A DNA stretch of 64,000 nt from Apostichopus japonicus (Eukaryota; Echinodermata; Holothuroidea; Aspidochirotida; Stichopodidae), in contig NC_092574.1 of NCBI RefSeq assembly GCF_037975245.1, positions 2,327,001 through 2,391,000 on the forward strand. The letters are read 5' to 3'. Shown in pieces: positions 37,436 through 52,827 of this stretch. Position 1 is the stretch's first letter, and every line of letters starts with the position of its first letter. The position numbers were made by a program, and so were the translations under genes. Under the pieces are notes generated by a model that was given only the letters and a program-made list of their open reading frames with translations, was not told the DNA's origin and made no database searches.

Positions 37436-40400
37436 TATACCAAATAGAAACAACCCCCACCCCCCCCCTAAAAAAAAAACAGACAGACAAACAAACAAAG
37501 CAAAACAAATTTAAAACACCATGCATGTACATGCAGATATTAACAACAACCCCCCCCCCCCCAAAAAAAAAAAAAAAAAAATTATATAAAATAGTGCTTC
37601 GGCGTGGAATCGAACCTAGGCAGACATGAGCATCAATTTAATCTTAAATAAATTGTGATTACTTAGCGAGAAAAAGATGAATGCAAAATGTCAATAATTA
37701 ATTTGAATTATTGTATTATAAAATTGAAGACAGAAAGCTAAAATTAACAAGAGATTACGCCTCATCGAGGCCATGGTTTCACTGAACGTTGAACATCAAC
37801 CCAGTCCGAATCGACGTGAGCCCTCCATTGCAAGTCAGCTAGCCCACTTCTGGCCCGAAGGCCGGACTCTAAACGTAATCTCCCGGATGCTTTTGCGAAC
37901 TAAGGGAGGATACGGAATTGGGATCCTAGGCCCGTGTAAAAATTCCACCTTGGCGATGCCGTTATAAACAAAGCAGTGTCTGTCATCCGATCGGCGCGAT
38001 TCACACAGCCTGACAACAAACACCGACGCGCAGTGCTGTCTTCCAACCGTTCAGGCCACCACGCCAGCCTGGTGATTCTTGGGTCGAAATAATACTTCCA
38101 GTTCCAGATTGTTCCAAAACAATGTGATATGAATGCGTACCGTGCCCCAATTGGAGTATTGTACATTCGCACAAAAGTTTAACCGTGAAAGAAGAAACAC
38201 GAAAAACAAAAAAACAAAAACACGAAAAAAACAACCAAAAAACACACGAAAAGACAAGTAAATTAAAAGCACACACACATACACACACAAGACGTAAAAT
38301 GACTTAACGCAGTGCTTGTTTTGGCATATTTCCAGTCACCACGATCGTTTTGAATGCCTTGATGTGGAAGCACATAAATCAAAGTAGAGATGATGTGCAA
38401 ATAAGGAGGATTGGAGGTGACACAGAGCATTTCATAAATTCTGTGTTTAAATCTGGATATGTTTCTCCGTGCGAGCAGACGGTTCAGTGTGCTTAACTTG
38501 CTCCTCTTCTAGCCCAAAGTCTAAACTGCGTCATGATATAGAAATGCGCATGCACCCTGACAGGCCAAGCCCTCAGATATCAACGGGGGAATGGGGGGGG
38601 GGGTCTGATATGTCAGTTGACAACTTCTAGCTATACTTTAGCGGACCCAAAACGTGACGGACTTATAGTGTGTAAGATAATGGAACGATTACTTCTGGTA
38701 TATGACACTTACAACAGCTATAAAATAGAAAGCTCCCGATGGATCTTTTAAAGTCCAAATTTTAAAGGGGAAAAAAAAAGAGGCAATATTTTGAGATAAA
38801 AAGACAACATTGTGAGATTTGGGGACACTGTTTTTCTTTCCTATGTCCTTATGAAGCCACCGTACAATGCTGACATATTGTGCACACACAATTAAACTGC
38901 CGCATGCAACCATCACAGTAGTCTACTGCTGTACACATGCAAGTAAAGGTTTAGTAGCTACAGCGTGATAATCTGACGTCTATCTTGTCCGTGCGCACAT
39001 GCAAACAGTTATACAAGAGCGCTCACAAGAATATTCAGCACAAAATCAGAAGCGCGCGCTCCGAAATATTTGTCTGCATTGCATGCTGTACGTACATAAT
39101 ACCTCCGTGCGCGCGTGTGCGTTGATCTATATACGAGTGTTTACTATACCGTCACACACAGTGGATTTTCAATGGAAAATATTTGTTGTCATTTTGTAGG
39201 CGTCCATATCAACACGTACTGTACTGGGCAGTTCTCTCTTCATTGCAAGCAGTGTGGTCTAGACGTTGGATATATCTTGACGTCGTTCCTCGCCTTAATT
39301 TAGTTGTTCGAACGACTACAATGACGGCCCGGGGTTGCAGAGAAGAAAAGGACGACATTTCAAGACATCGTAAACATAACGTGATTACGGTTAGTGATAT
39401 TTTACATTATCTGAAGTTGTCTGCGTGCATGTATGTCTGTCTGTGAAGTTAGCCTATGCATAGTCTGCAACGTATACCTAGTCTAGGCCTATCAGTATAT
39501 ATGCCTTACTTTTGACAACAGTTTTATGCACAACGAGAACAGTGTTACGTCATGGATATGTACCTATGAGCAACTGAGGCATTTTGACGGCACTTAATGC
39601 TTTCTGGGATCAGTGTAGAAAAGTCTGTAGGAGAGTTAAAATACGTTCGGTCGGGATTGCGCCAGTAATATGTCGGTTACTTCTTGTAGGTGCCAGACGT
39701 GGCACGAGAAGTTGAGAGCGCCATCGATGGCCATCTTCTACATGTCATCTATCCATTAGCGGCAGGGCTATTATTCACGATGTTACCATAGCAATGGAGC
39801 GTTAGATTTTAGATTCAAAACGGAGCTATTTTAAATGAATATACAAGTCCCATGGAATTGTCGTGAATTTCATATTTGCTTTGGTCATAATACGTTAAAT
39901 ACAGAGTAAAAGCTAGATAAGGTAGAAATTAGATAGATTTATTCGACAATGAGTAAAGTTTACCGGTAGAAAGTCCTAGTATGTCATAATTAAATCCTCC
40001 GCGCTACTAGGTTTAATTCTCGGCTAAGTCTGCTGTATTCGCATTATCTGCTTTGTGTACCGTCATGAATACCGCACGTTTCGATCGTTGTTAATGCACG
40101 GAGAGCTCGTGGCATTGTTTATAACGTTACCGTACCTGTTTGTATCACACTGTCTTTCAAACGCCTGCCTCAGTAAATCAGCATTTAAGAAATGTGAAGT
40201 TGTTCTAACAGGAGCATAGCTGTTTCCACACTTAACGGTTTATAATATAAAGGCTAAGTAATGACACAACATTCCCGAAGAACAAATATTATCAAGATTG
40301 TCAGAAAAGATGTCGCGGTGGCCTTACACTGTACAAAAGAAGCATTTCTTTTTGCAGGTACAATTTTCGTCCTTATGTATACTTTCATTAAAATTTCCAG

Positions 40401-40518
40401 TGAAAGGCGACGAGCGAGACAGAAATCAAATTTACTACTCAGGTCTTAAGTTCCGATTGGTTTCTAAGTACAAGTTGTGCAAAATATTGCAATGACCTAC
40501 TTCGTTTACGCGAAACAA
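37436..40518 (+). repeat. Macrosatellite copy 11 (first copy with the G marker)
   Basis: 3,083 bp. It is the first copy with G at the T/G marker site (38853, CCTTATGAAGCC). The leader tract is long, C13 then A19. Confidence 0.98.
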
Positions 40519-43500
40519 TATACCAAATAGAAACAACCCCCACCCCCCCTAAAAAAAAAACAGACAGACAAACAAACAAAGCAAAACAAATTTAAAACAC
40601 CATGCATGTACATGCAGATATTAACAACAACCCCCCCCCCAAAAAAAAAAAAAAAATTATATAAAATAGTGCTTCGGCGTGGAATCGAACCTAGGCAGAC
40701 ATGAGCATCAATTTAATCTTAAATAAATTGTGATTACTTAGCGAGAAAAAGATGAATGCAAAATGTCAATAATTAATTTGAATTATTGTATTATAAAATT
40801 GAAGACAGAAAGCTAAAATTAACAAGAGATTACGCCTCATCGAGGCCATGGTTTCACTGAACGTTGAACATCAACCCAGTCCGAATCGACGTGAGCCCTC
40901 CATTGCAAGTCAGCTAGCCCACTTCTGGCCCGAAGGCCGGACTCTAAACGTAATCTCCCGGATGCTTTTGCGAACTAAGGGAGGATACGGAATTGGGATC
41001 CTAGGCCCGTGTAAAAATTCCACCTTGGCGATGCCGTTATAAACAAAGCAGTGTCTGTCATCCGATCGGCGCGATTCACACAGCCTGACAACAAACACCG
41101 ACGCGCAGTGCTGTCTTCCAACCGTTCAGGCCACCACGCCAGCCTGGTGATTCTTGGGTCGAAATAATACTTCCAGTTCCAGATTGTTCCAAAACAATGT
41201 GATATGAATGCGTACCGTGCCCCAATTGGAGTATTGTACATTCGCACAAAAGTTTAACCGTGAAAGAAGAAACACGAAAAACAAAAAAACAAAAACACGA
41301 AAAAAACAACCAAAAAACACACGAAAAGACAAGTAAATTAAAAGCACACACACATACACACACAAGACGTAAAATGACTTAACGCAGTGCTTGTTTTGGC
41401 ATATTTCCAGTCACCACGATCGTTTTGAATGCCTTGATGTGGAAGCACATAAATCAAAGTAGAGATGATGTGCAAATAAGGAGGATTGGAGGTGACACAG
41501 AGCATTTCATAAATTCTGTGTTTAAATCTGGATATGTTTCTCCGTGCGAGCAGACGGTTCAGTGTGCTTAACTTGCTCCTCTTCTAGCCCAAAGTCTAAA
41601 CTGCGTCATGATATAGAAATGCGCATGCACCCTGACAGGCCAAGCCCTCAGATATCAACGGGGGAATGGGGGGGGGGTCTGATATGTCAGTTGACAACTT
41701 CTAGCTATACTTTAGCGGACCCAAAACGTGACGGACTTATAGTGTGTAAGATAATGGAACGATTACTTCTGGTATATGACACTTACAACAGCTATAAAAT
41801 AGAAAGCTCCCGATGGATCTTTTAAAGTCCAAATTTTAAAGGGGAAAAAAAAAGAGGCAATATTTTGAGATAAAAAGACAACATTGTGAGATTTGGGGAC
41901 ACTGTTTTTCTTTCCTATGTCCTTATGAAGCCACCGTACAATGCTGACATATTGTGCACACACAATTAAACTGCCGCATGCAACCATCACAGTAGTCTAC
42001 TGCTGTACACATGCAAGTAAAGGTTTAGTAGCTACAGCGTGATAATCTGACGTCTATCTTGTCCGTGCGCACATGCAAACAGTTATACAAGAGCGCTCAC
42101 AAGAATATTCAGCACAAAATCAGAAGCGCGCGCTCCGAAATATTTGTCTGCATTGCATGCTGTACGTACATAATACCTCCGTGCGCGCGTGTGCGTTGAT
42201 CTATATACGAGTGTTTACTATACCGTCACACACAGTGGATTTTCAATGGAAAATATTTGTTGTCATTTTGTAGGCGTCCATATCAACACGTACTGTACTG
42301 GGCAGTTCTCTCTTCATTGCAAGCAGTGTGGTCTAGACGTTGGATATATCTTGACGTCGTTCCTCGCCTTAATTTAGTTGTTCGAACGACTACAATGACG
42401 GCCCGGGGTTGCAGAGAAGAAAAGGACGACATTTCAAGACATCGTAAACATAACGTGATTACGGTTAGTGATATTTTACATTATCTGAAGTTGTCTGCGT
42501 GCATGTATGTCTGTCTGTGAAGTTAGCCTATGCATAGTCTGCAACGTATACCTAGTCTAGGCCTATCAGTATATATGCCTTACTTTTGACAACAGTTTTA
42601 TGCACAACGAGAACAGTGTTACGTCATGGATATGTACCTATGAGCAACTGAGGCATTTTGACGGCACTTAATGCTTTCTGGGATCAGTGTAGAAAAGTCT
42701 GTAGGAGAGTTAAAATACGTTCGGTCGGGATTGCGCCAGTAATATGTCGGTTACTTCTTGTAGGTGCCAGACGTGGCACGAGAAGTTGAGAGCGCCATCG
42801 ATGGCCATCTTCTACATGTCATCTATCCATTAGCGGCAGGGCTATTATTCACGATGTTACCATAGCAATGGAGCGTTAGATTTTAGATTCAAAACGGAGC
42901 TATTTTAAATGAATATACAAGTCCCATGGAATTGTCGTGAATTTCATATTTGCTTTGGTCATAATACGTTAAATACAGAGTAAAAGCTAGATAAGGTAGA
43001 AATTAGATAGATTTATTCGACAATGAGTAAAGTTTACCGGTAGAAAGTCCTAGTATGTCATAATTAAATCCTCCGCGCTACTAGGTTTAATTCTCGGCTA
43101 AGTCTGCTGTATTCGCATTATCTGCTTTGTGTACCGTCATGAATACCGCACGTTTCGATCGTTGTTAATGCACGGAGAGCTCGTGGCATTGTTTATAACG
43201 TTACCGTACCTGTTTGTATCACACTGTCTTTCAAACGCCTGCCTCAGTAAATCAGCATTTAAGAAATGTGAAGTTGTTCTAACAGGAGCATAGCTGTTTC
43301 CACACTTAACGGTTTATAATATAAAGGCTAAGTAATGACACAACATTCCCGAAGAACAAATATTATCAAGATTGTCAGAAAAGATGTCGCGGTGGCCTTA
43401 CACTGTACAAAAGAAGCATTTCTTTTTGCAGGTACAATTTTCGTCCTTATGTATACTTTCATTAAAATTTCCAGTGAAAGGCGACGAGCGAGACAGAAAT

Positions 43501-43592
43501 CAAATTTACTACTCAGGTCTTAAGTTCCGATTGGTTTCTAAGTACAAGTTGTGCAAAATATTGCAATGACCTACTTCGTTTACGCGAAACAA
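40519..43592 (+). repeat. Macrosatellite copy 12
   Basis: 3,074 bp, the shortest complete copy. G marker at 41927; leader tract C10 then A16. Confidence 0.98.
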
Positions 43593-46500
43593 TATACCAA
43601 ATAGAAACAACCCCCACCCCCCCTAAAAAAAAAACAGACAGACAAACAAACAAAGCAAAACAAATTTAAAACACCATGCATGTACATGCAGATATTAACA
43701 ACAACCCCCCCCCCCAAAAAAAAAAAAAAAAAAATTATATAAAATAGTGCTTCGGCGTGGAATCGAACCTAGGCAGACATGAGCATCAATTTAATCTTAA
43801 ATAAATTGTGATTACTTAGCGAGAAAAAGATGAATGCAAAATGTCAATAATTAATTTGAATTATTGTATTATAAAATTGAAGACAGAAAGCTAAAATTAA
43901 CAAGAGATTACGCCTCATCGAGGCCATGGTTTCACTGAACGTTGAACATCAACCCAGTCCGAATCGACGTGAGCCCTCCATTGCAAGTCAGCTAGCCCAC
44001 TTCTGGCCCGAAGGCCGGACTCTAAACGTAATCTCCCGGATGCTTTTGCGAACTAAGGGAGGATACGGAATTGGGATCCTAGGCCCGTGTAAAAATTCCA
44101 CCTTGGCGATGCCGTTATAAACAAAGCAGTGTCTGTCATCCGATCGGCGCGATTCACACAGCCTGACAACAAACACCGACGCGCAGTGCTGTCTTCCAAC
44201 CGTTCAGGCCACCACGCCAGCCTGGTGATTCTTGGGTCGAAATAATACTTCCAGTTCCAGATTGTTCCAAAACAATGTGATATGAATGCGTACCGTGCCC
44301 CAATTGGAGTATTGTACATTCGCACAAAAGTTTAACCGTGAAAGAAGAAACACGAAAAACAAAAAAACAAAAACACGAAAAAAACAACCAAAAAACACAC
44401 GAAAAGACAAGTAAATTAAAAGCACACACACATACACACACAAGACGTAAAATGACTTAACGCAGTGCTTGTTTTGGCATATTTCCAGTCACCACGATCG
44501 TTTTGAATGCCTTGATGTGGAAGCACATAAATCAAAGTAGAGATGATGTGCAAATAAGGAGGATTGGAGGTGACACAGAGCATTTCATAAATTCTGTGTT
44601 TAAATCTGGATATGTTTCTCCGTGCGAGCAGACGGTTCAGTGTGCTTAACTTGCTCCTCTTCTAGCCCAAAGTCTAAACTGCGTCATGATATAGAAATGC
44701 GCATGCACCCTGACAGGCCAAGCCCTCAGATATCAACGGGGGAATGGGGGGGGGGGTCTGATATGTCAGTTGACAACTTCTAGCTATACTTTAGCGGACC
44801 CAAAACGTGACGGACTTATAGTGTGTAAGATAATGGAACGATTACTTCTGGTATATGACACTTACAACAGCTATAAAATAGAAAGCTCCCGATGGATCTT
44901 TTAAAGTCCAAATTTTAAAGGGGAAAAAAAAAGAGGCAATATTTTGAGATAAAAAGACAACATTGTGAGATTTGGGGACACTGTTTTTCTTTCCTATGTC
45001 CTTATGAAGCCACCGTACAATGCTGACATATTGTGCACACACAATTAAACTGCCGCATGCAACCATCACAGTAGTCTACTGCTGTACACATGCAAGTAAA
45101 GGTTTAGTAGCTACAGCGTGATAATCTGACGTCTATCTTGTCCGTGCGCACATGCAAACAGTTATACAAGAGCGCTCACAAGAATATTCAGCACAAAATC
45201 AGAAGCGCGCGCTCCGAAATATTTGTCTGCATTGCATGCTGTACGTACATAATACCTCCGTGCGCGCGTGTGCGTTGATCTATATACGAGTGTTTACTAT
45301 ACCGTCACACACAGTGGATTTTCAATGGAAAATATTTGTTGTCATTTTGTAGGCGTCCATATCAACACGTACTGTACTGGGCAGTTCTCTCTTCATTGCA
45401 AGCAGTGTGGTCTAGACGTTGGATATATCTTGACGTCGTTCCTCGCCTTAATTTAGTTGTTCGAACGACTACAATGACGGCCCGGGGTTGCAGAGAAGAA
45501 AAGGACGACATTTCAAGACATCGTAAACATAACGTGATTACGGTTAGTGATATTTTACATTATCTGAAGTTGTCTGCGTGCATGTATGTCTGTCTGTGAA
45601 GTTAGCCTATGCATAGTCTGCAACGTATACCTAGTCTAGGCCTATCAGTATATATGCCTTACTTTTGACAACAGTTTTATGCACAACGAGAACAGTGTTA
45701 CGTCATGGATATGTACCTATGAGCAACTGAGGCATTTTGACGGCACTTAATGCTTTCTGGGATCAGTGTAGAAAAGTCTGTAGGAGAGTTAAAATACGTT
45801 CGGTCGGGATTGCGCCAGTAATATGTCGGTTACTTCTTGTAGGTGCCAGACGTGGCACGAGAAGTTGAGAGCGCCATCGATGGCCATCTTCTACATGTCA
45901 TCTATCCATTAGCGGCAGGGCTATTATTCACGATGTTACCATAGCAATGGAGCGTTAGATTTTAGATTCAAAACGGAGCTATTTTAAATGAATATACAAG
46001 TCCCATGGAATTGTCGTGAATTTCATATTTGCTTTGGTCATAATACGTTAAATACAGAGTAAAAGCTAGATAAGGTAGAAATTAGATAGATTTATTCGAC
46101 AATGAGTAAAGTTTACCGGTAGAAAGTCCTAGTATGTCATAATTAAATCCTCCGCGCTACTAGGTTTAATTCTCGGCTAAGTCTGCTGTATTCGCATTAT
46201 CTGCTTTGTGTACCGTCATGAATACCGCACGTTTCGATCGTTGTTAATGCACGGAGAGCTCGTGGCATTGTTTATAACGTTACCGTACCTGTTTGTATCA
46301 CACTGTCTTTCAAACGCCTGCCTCAGTAAATCAGCATTTAAGAAATGTGAAGTTGTTCTAACAGGAGCATAGCTGTTTCCACACTTAACGGTTTATAATA
46401 TAAAGGCTAAGTAATGACACAACATTCCCGAAGAACAAATATTATCAAGATTGTCAGAAAAGATGTCGCGGTGGCCTTACACTGTACAAAAGAAGCATTT

Positions 46501-46671
46501 CTTTTTGCAGGTACAATTTTCGTCCTTATGTATACTTTCATTAAAATTTCCAGTGAAAGGCGACGAGCGAGACAGAAATCAAATTTACTACTCAGGTCTT
46601 AAGTTCCGATTGGTTTCTAAGTACAAGTTGTGCAAAATATTGCAATGACCTACTTCGTTTACGCGAAACAA
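43593..46671 (+). repeat. Macrosatellite copy 13
   Basis: 3,079 bp. G marker at 45006; leader tract C11 then A19. Confidence 0.98.
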
Positions 46672-49600
46672 TATACCAAATAGAAACAACCCCCACCCCC
46701 CCTAAAAAAAAAACAGACAGACAAACAAACAAAGCAAAACAAATTTAAAACACCATGCATGTACATGCAGATATTAACAACAACCCCCCCCCAAAAAAAA
46801 AAAAAAAAAAATTATATAAAATAGTGCTTCGGCGTGGAATCGAACCTAGGCAGACATGAGCATCAATTTAATCTTAAATAAATTGTGATTACTTAGCGAG
46901 AAAAAGATGAATGCAAAATGTCAATAATTAATTTGAATTATTGTATTATAAAATTGAAGACAGAAAGCTAAAATTAACAAGAGATTACGCCTCATCGAGG
47001 CCATGGTTTCACTGAACGTTGAACATCAACCCAGTCCGAATCGACGTGAGCCCTCCATTGCAAGTCAGCTAGCCCACTTCTGGCCCGAAGGCCGGACTCT
47101 AAACGTAATCTCCCGGATGCTTTTGCGAACTAAGGGAGGATACGGAATTGGGATCCTAGGCCCGTGTAAAAATTCCACCTTGGCGATGCCGTTATAAACA
47201 AAGCAGTGTCTGTCATCCGATCGGCGCGATTCACACAGCCTGACAACAAACACCGACGCGCAGTGCTGTCTTCCAACCGTTCAGGCCACCACGCCAGCCT
47301 GGTGATTCTTGGGTCGAAATAATACTTCCAGTTCCAGATTGTTCCAAAACAATGTGATATGAATGCGTACCGTGCCCCAATTGGAGTATTGTACATTCGC
47401 ACAAAAGTTTAACCGTGAAAGAAGAAACACGAAAAACAAAAAAACAAAAACACGAAAAAAACAACCAAAAAACACACGAAAAGACAAGTAAATTAAAAGC
47501 ACACACACATACACACACAAGACGTAAAATGACTTAACGCAGTGCTTGTTTTGGCATATTTCCAGTCACCACGATCGTTTTGAATGCCTTGATGTGGAAG
47601 CACATAAATCAAAGTAGAGATGATGTGCAAATAAGGAGGATTGGAGGTGACACAGAGCATTTCATAAATTCTGTGTTTAAATCTGGATATGTTTCTCCGT
47701 GCGAGCAGACGGTTCAGTGTGCTTAACTTGCTCCTCTTCTAGCCCAAAGTCTAAACTGCGTCATGATATAGAAATGTGCATGCACCCTGACAGGCCAAGC
47801 CCTCAGATATCAACGGGGGAATGGGGGGGGGGGTCTGATATGTCAGTTGACAACTTCTAGCTATACTTTAGCGGACCCAAAACGTGACGGACTTATAGTG
47901 TGTAAGATAATGGAACGATTACTTCTGGTATATGACACTTACAACAGCTATAAAATAGAAAGCTCCCGATGGATCTTTTAAAGTCCAAATTTTAAAGGGG
48001 AAAAAAAAAGAGGCAATATTTTGAGATAAAAAGACAACATTGTGAGATTTGGGGACACTGTTTTTCTTTCCTATGTCCTTATGAAGCCACCGTACAATGC
48101 TGACATATTGTGCACACACAATTAAACTGCCGCATGCAACCATCACAGTAGTCTACTGCTGTACACATGCAAGTAAAGGTTTAGTAGCTACAGCGTGATA
48201 ATCTGACGTCTATCTTGTCCGTGCGCACATGCAAACAGTTATACAAGAGCGCTCACAAGAATATTCAGCACAAAATCAGAAGCGCGCGCTCCGAAATATT
48301 TGTCTGCATTGCATGCTGTACGTACATAATACCTCCGTGCGCGCGTGTGCGTTGATCTATATACGAGTGTTTACTATACCGTCACACACAGTGGATTTTC
48401 AATGGAAAATATTTGTTGTCATTTTGTAGGCGTCCATATCAACACGTACTGTACTGGGCAGTTCTCTCTTCATTGCAAGCAGTGTGGTCTAGACGTTGGA
48501 TATATCTTGACGTCGTTCCTCGCCTTAATTTAGTTGTTCGAACGACTACAATGACGGCCCGGGGTTGCAGAGAAGAAAAGGACGACATTTCAAGACATCG
48601 TAAACATAACGTGATTACGGTTAGTGATATTTTACATTATCTGAAGTTGTCTGCGTGCATGTATGTCTGTCTGTGAAGTTAGCCTATGCATAGTCTGCAA
48701 CGTATACCTAGTCTAGGCCTATCAGTATATATGCCTTACTTTTGACAACAGTTTTATGCACAACGAGAACAGTGTTACGTCATGGATATGTACCTATGAG
48801 CAACTGAGGCATTTTGACGGCACTTAATGCTTTCTGGGATCAGTGTAGAAAAGTCTGTAGGAGAGTTAAAATACGTTCGGTCGGGATTGCGCCAGTAATA
48901 TGTCGGTTACTTCTTGTAGGTGCCAGACGTGGCACGAGAAGTTGAGAGCGCCATCGATGGCCATCTTCTACATGTCATCTATCCATTAGCGGCAGGGCTA
49001 TTATTCACGATGTTACCATAGCAATGGAGCGTTAGATTTTAGATTCAAAACGGAGCTATTTTAAATGAATATACAAGTCCCATGGAATTGTCGTGAATTT
49101 CATATTTGCTTTGGTCATAATACGTTAAATACAGAGTAAAAGCTAGATAAGGTAGAAATTAGATAGATTTATTCGACAATGAGTAAAGTTTACCGGTAGA
49201 AAGTCCTAGTATGTCATAATTAAATCCTCCGCGCTACTAGGTTTAATTCTCGGCTAAGTCTGCTGTATTCGCATTATCTGCTTTGTGTACCGTCATGAAT
49301 ACCGCACGTTTCGATCGTTGTTAATGCACGGAGAGCTCGTGGCATTGTTTATAACGTTACCGTACCTGTTTGTATCACACTGTCTTTCAAACGCCTGCCT
49401 CAGTAAATCAGCATTTAAGAAATGTGAAGTTGTTCTAACAGGAGCATAGCTGTTTCCACACTTAACGGTTTATAATATAAAGGCTAAGTAATGACACAAC
49501 ATTCCCGAAGAACAAATATTATCAAGATTGTCAGAAAAGATGTCGCGGTGGCCTTACACTGTACAAAAGAAGCATTTCTTTTTGCAGGTACAATTTTCGT

Positions 49601-49748
49601 CCTTATGTATACTTTCATTAAAATTTCCAGTGAAAGGCGACGAGCGAGACAGAAATCAAATTTACTACTCAGGTCTTAAGTTCCGATTGGTTTCTAAGTA
49701 CAAGTTGTGCAAAATATTGCAATGACCTACTTCGTTTACGCGAAACAA
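46672..49748 (+). repeat. Macrosatellite copy 14 (CpG transition)
   Basis: 3,077 bp. G marker at 48083. A private C-to-T change at 47777 turns ATGCGCATGC into ATGTGCATGC, removing a CpG inside the NRF1-like site. The leader tract is C9 then A19. Confidence 0.98.
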
Positions 49749-52700
49749 TATACCAAATAGAAACAACCCCCACCCCCCCTAAAAAAAAAACAGACAGACA
49801 AACAAACAAAGCAAAACAAATTTAAAACACCATGCATGTACATGCAGATATTAACAACAACCCCCCCCCCCAAAAAAAAAAAAAAAAATTATATAAAATA
49901 GTGCTTCGGCGTGGAATCGAACCTAGGCAGACATGAGCATCAATTTAATCTTAAATAAATTGTGATTACTTAGCGAGAAAAAGATGAATGCAAAATGTCA
50001 ATAATTAATTTGAATTATTGTATTATAAAATTGAAGACAGAAAGCTAAAATTAACAAGAGATTACGCCTCATCGAGGCCATGGTTTCACTGAACGTTGAA
50101 CATCAACCCAGTCCGAATCGACGTGAGCCCTCCATTGCAAGTCAGCTAGCCCACTTCTGGCCCGAAGGCCGGACTCTAAACGTAATCTCCCGGATGCTTT
50201 TGCGAACTAAGGGAGGATACGGAATTGGGATCCTAGGCCCGTGTAAAAATTCCACCTTGGCGATGCCGTTATAAACAAAGCAGTGTCTGTCATCCGATCG
50301 GCGCGATTCACACAGCCTGACAACAAACACCGACGCGCAGTGCTGTCTTCCAACCGTTCAGGCCACCACGCCAGCCTGGTGATTCTTGGGTCGAAATAAT
50401 ACTTCCAGTTCCAGATTGTTCCAAAACAATGTGATATGAATGCGTACCGTGCCCCAATTGGAGTATTGTACATTCGCACAAAAGTTTAACCGTGAAAGAA
50501 GAAACACGAAAAACAAAAAAACAAAAACACGAAAAAAACAACCAAAAAACACACGAAAAGACAAGTAAATTAAAAGCACACACACATACACACACAAGAC
50601 GTAAAATGACTTAACGCAGTGCTTGTTTTGGCATATTTCCAGTCACCACGATCGTTTTGAATGCCTTGATGTGGAAGCACATAAATCAAAGTAGAGATGA
50701 TGTGCAAATAAGGAGGATTGGAGGTGACACAGAGCATTTCATAAATTCTGTGTTTAAATCTGGATATGTTTCTCCGTGCGAGCAGACGGTTCAGTGTGCT
50801 TAACTTGCTCCTCTTCTAGCCCAAAGTCTAAACTGCGTCATGATATAGAAATGCGCATGCACCCTGACAGGCCAAGCCCTCAGATATCAACGGGGGAATG
50901 GGGGGGGGGGGGTCTGATATGTCAGTTGACAACTTCTAGCTATACTTTAGCGGACCCAAAACGTGACGGACTTATAGTGTGTAAGATAATGGAACGATTA
51001 CTTCTGGTATATGACACTTACAACAGCTATAAAATAGAAAGCTCCCGATGGATCTTTTAAAGTCCAAATTTTAAAGGGGAAAAAAAAAGAGGCAATATTT
51101 TGAGATAAAAAGACAACATTGTGAGATTTGGGGACACTGTTTTTCTTTCCTATGTCCTTATGAAGCCACCGTACAATGCTGACATATTGTGCACACACAA
51201 TTAAACTGCCGCATGCAACCATCACAGTAGTCTACTGCTGTACACATGCAAGTAAAGGTTTAGTAGCTACAGCGTGATAATCTGACGTCTATCTTGTCCG
51301 TGCGCACATGCAAACAGTTATACAAGAGCGCTCACAAGAATATTCAGCACAAAATCAGAAGCGCGCGCTCCGAAATATTTGTCTGCATTGCATGCTGTAC
51401 GTACATAATACCTCCGTGCGCGCGTGTGCGTTGATCTATATACGAGTGTTTACTATACCGTCACACACAGTGGATTTTCAATGGAAAATATTTGTTGTCA
51501 TTTTGTAGGCGTCCATATCAACACGTACTGTACTGGGCAGTTCTCTCTTCATTGCAAGCAGTGTGGTCTAGACGTTGGATATATCTTGACGTCGTTCCTC
51601 GCCTTAATTTAGTTGTTCGAACGACTACAATGACGGCCCGGGGTTGCAGAGAAGAAAAGGACGACATTTCAAGACATCGTAAACATAACGTGATTACGGT
51701 TAGTGATATTTTACATTATCTGAAGTTGTCTGCGTGCATGTATGTCTGTCTGTGAAGTTAGCCTATGCATAGTCTGCAACGTATACCTAGTCTAGGCCTA
51801 TCAGTATATATGCCTTACTTTTGACAACAGTTTTATGCACAACGAGAACAGTGTTACGTCATGGATATGTACCTATGAGCAACTGAGGCATTTTGACGGC
51901 ACTTAATGCTTTCTGGGATCAGTGTAGAAAAGTCTGTAGGAGAGTTAAAATACGTTCGGTCGGGATTGCGCCAGTAATATGTCGGTTACTTCTTGTAGGT
52001 GCCAGACGTGGCACGAGAAGTTGAGAGCGCCATCGATGGCCATCTTCTACATGTCATCTATCCATTAGCGGCAGGGCTATTATTCACGATGTTACCATAG
52101 CAATGGAGCGTTAGATTTTAGATTCAAAACGGAGCTATTTTAAATGAATATACAAGTCCCATGGAATTGTCGTGAATTTCATATTTGCTTTGGTCATAAT
52201 ACGTTAAATACAGAGTAAAAGCTAGATAAGGTAGAAATTAGATAGATTTATTCGACAATGAGTAAAGTTTACCGGTAGAAAGTCCTAGTATGTCATAATT
52301 AAATCCTCCGCGCTACTAGGTTTAATTCTCGGCTAAGTCTGCTGTATTCGCATTATCTGCTTTGTGTACCGTCATGAATACCGCACGTTTCGATCGTTGT
52401 TAATGCACGGAGAGCTCGTGGCATTGTTTATAACGTTACCGTACCTGTTTGTATCACACTGTCTTTCAAACGCCTGCCTCAGTAAATCAGCATTTAAGAA
52501 ATGTGAAGTTGTTCTAACAGGAGCATAGCTGTTTCCACACTTAACGGTTTATAATATAAAGGCTAAGTAATGACACAACATTCCCGAAGAACAAATATTA
52601 TCAAGATTGTCAGAAAAGATGTCGCGGTGGCCTTACACTGTACAAAAGAAGCATTTCTTTTTGCAGGTACAATTTTCGTCCTTATGTATACTTTCATTAA

Positions 52701-52827
52701 AATTTCCAGTGAAAGGCGACGAGCGAGACAGAAATCAAATTTACTACTCAGGTCTTAAGTTCCGATTGGTTTCTAAGTACAAGTTGTGCAAAATATTGCA
52801 ATGACCTACTTCGTTTACGCGAAACAA
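49749..52827 (+). repeat. Macrosatellite copy 15
   Basis: 3,079 bp. G marker at 51162. The G-run near 50900 is 13 bases, among the longest in the array. Confidence 0.98.
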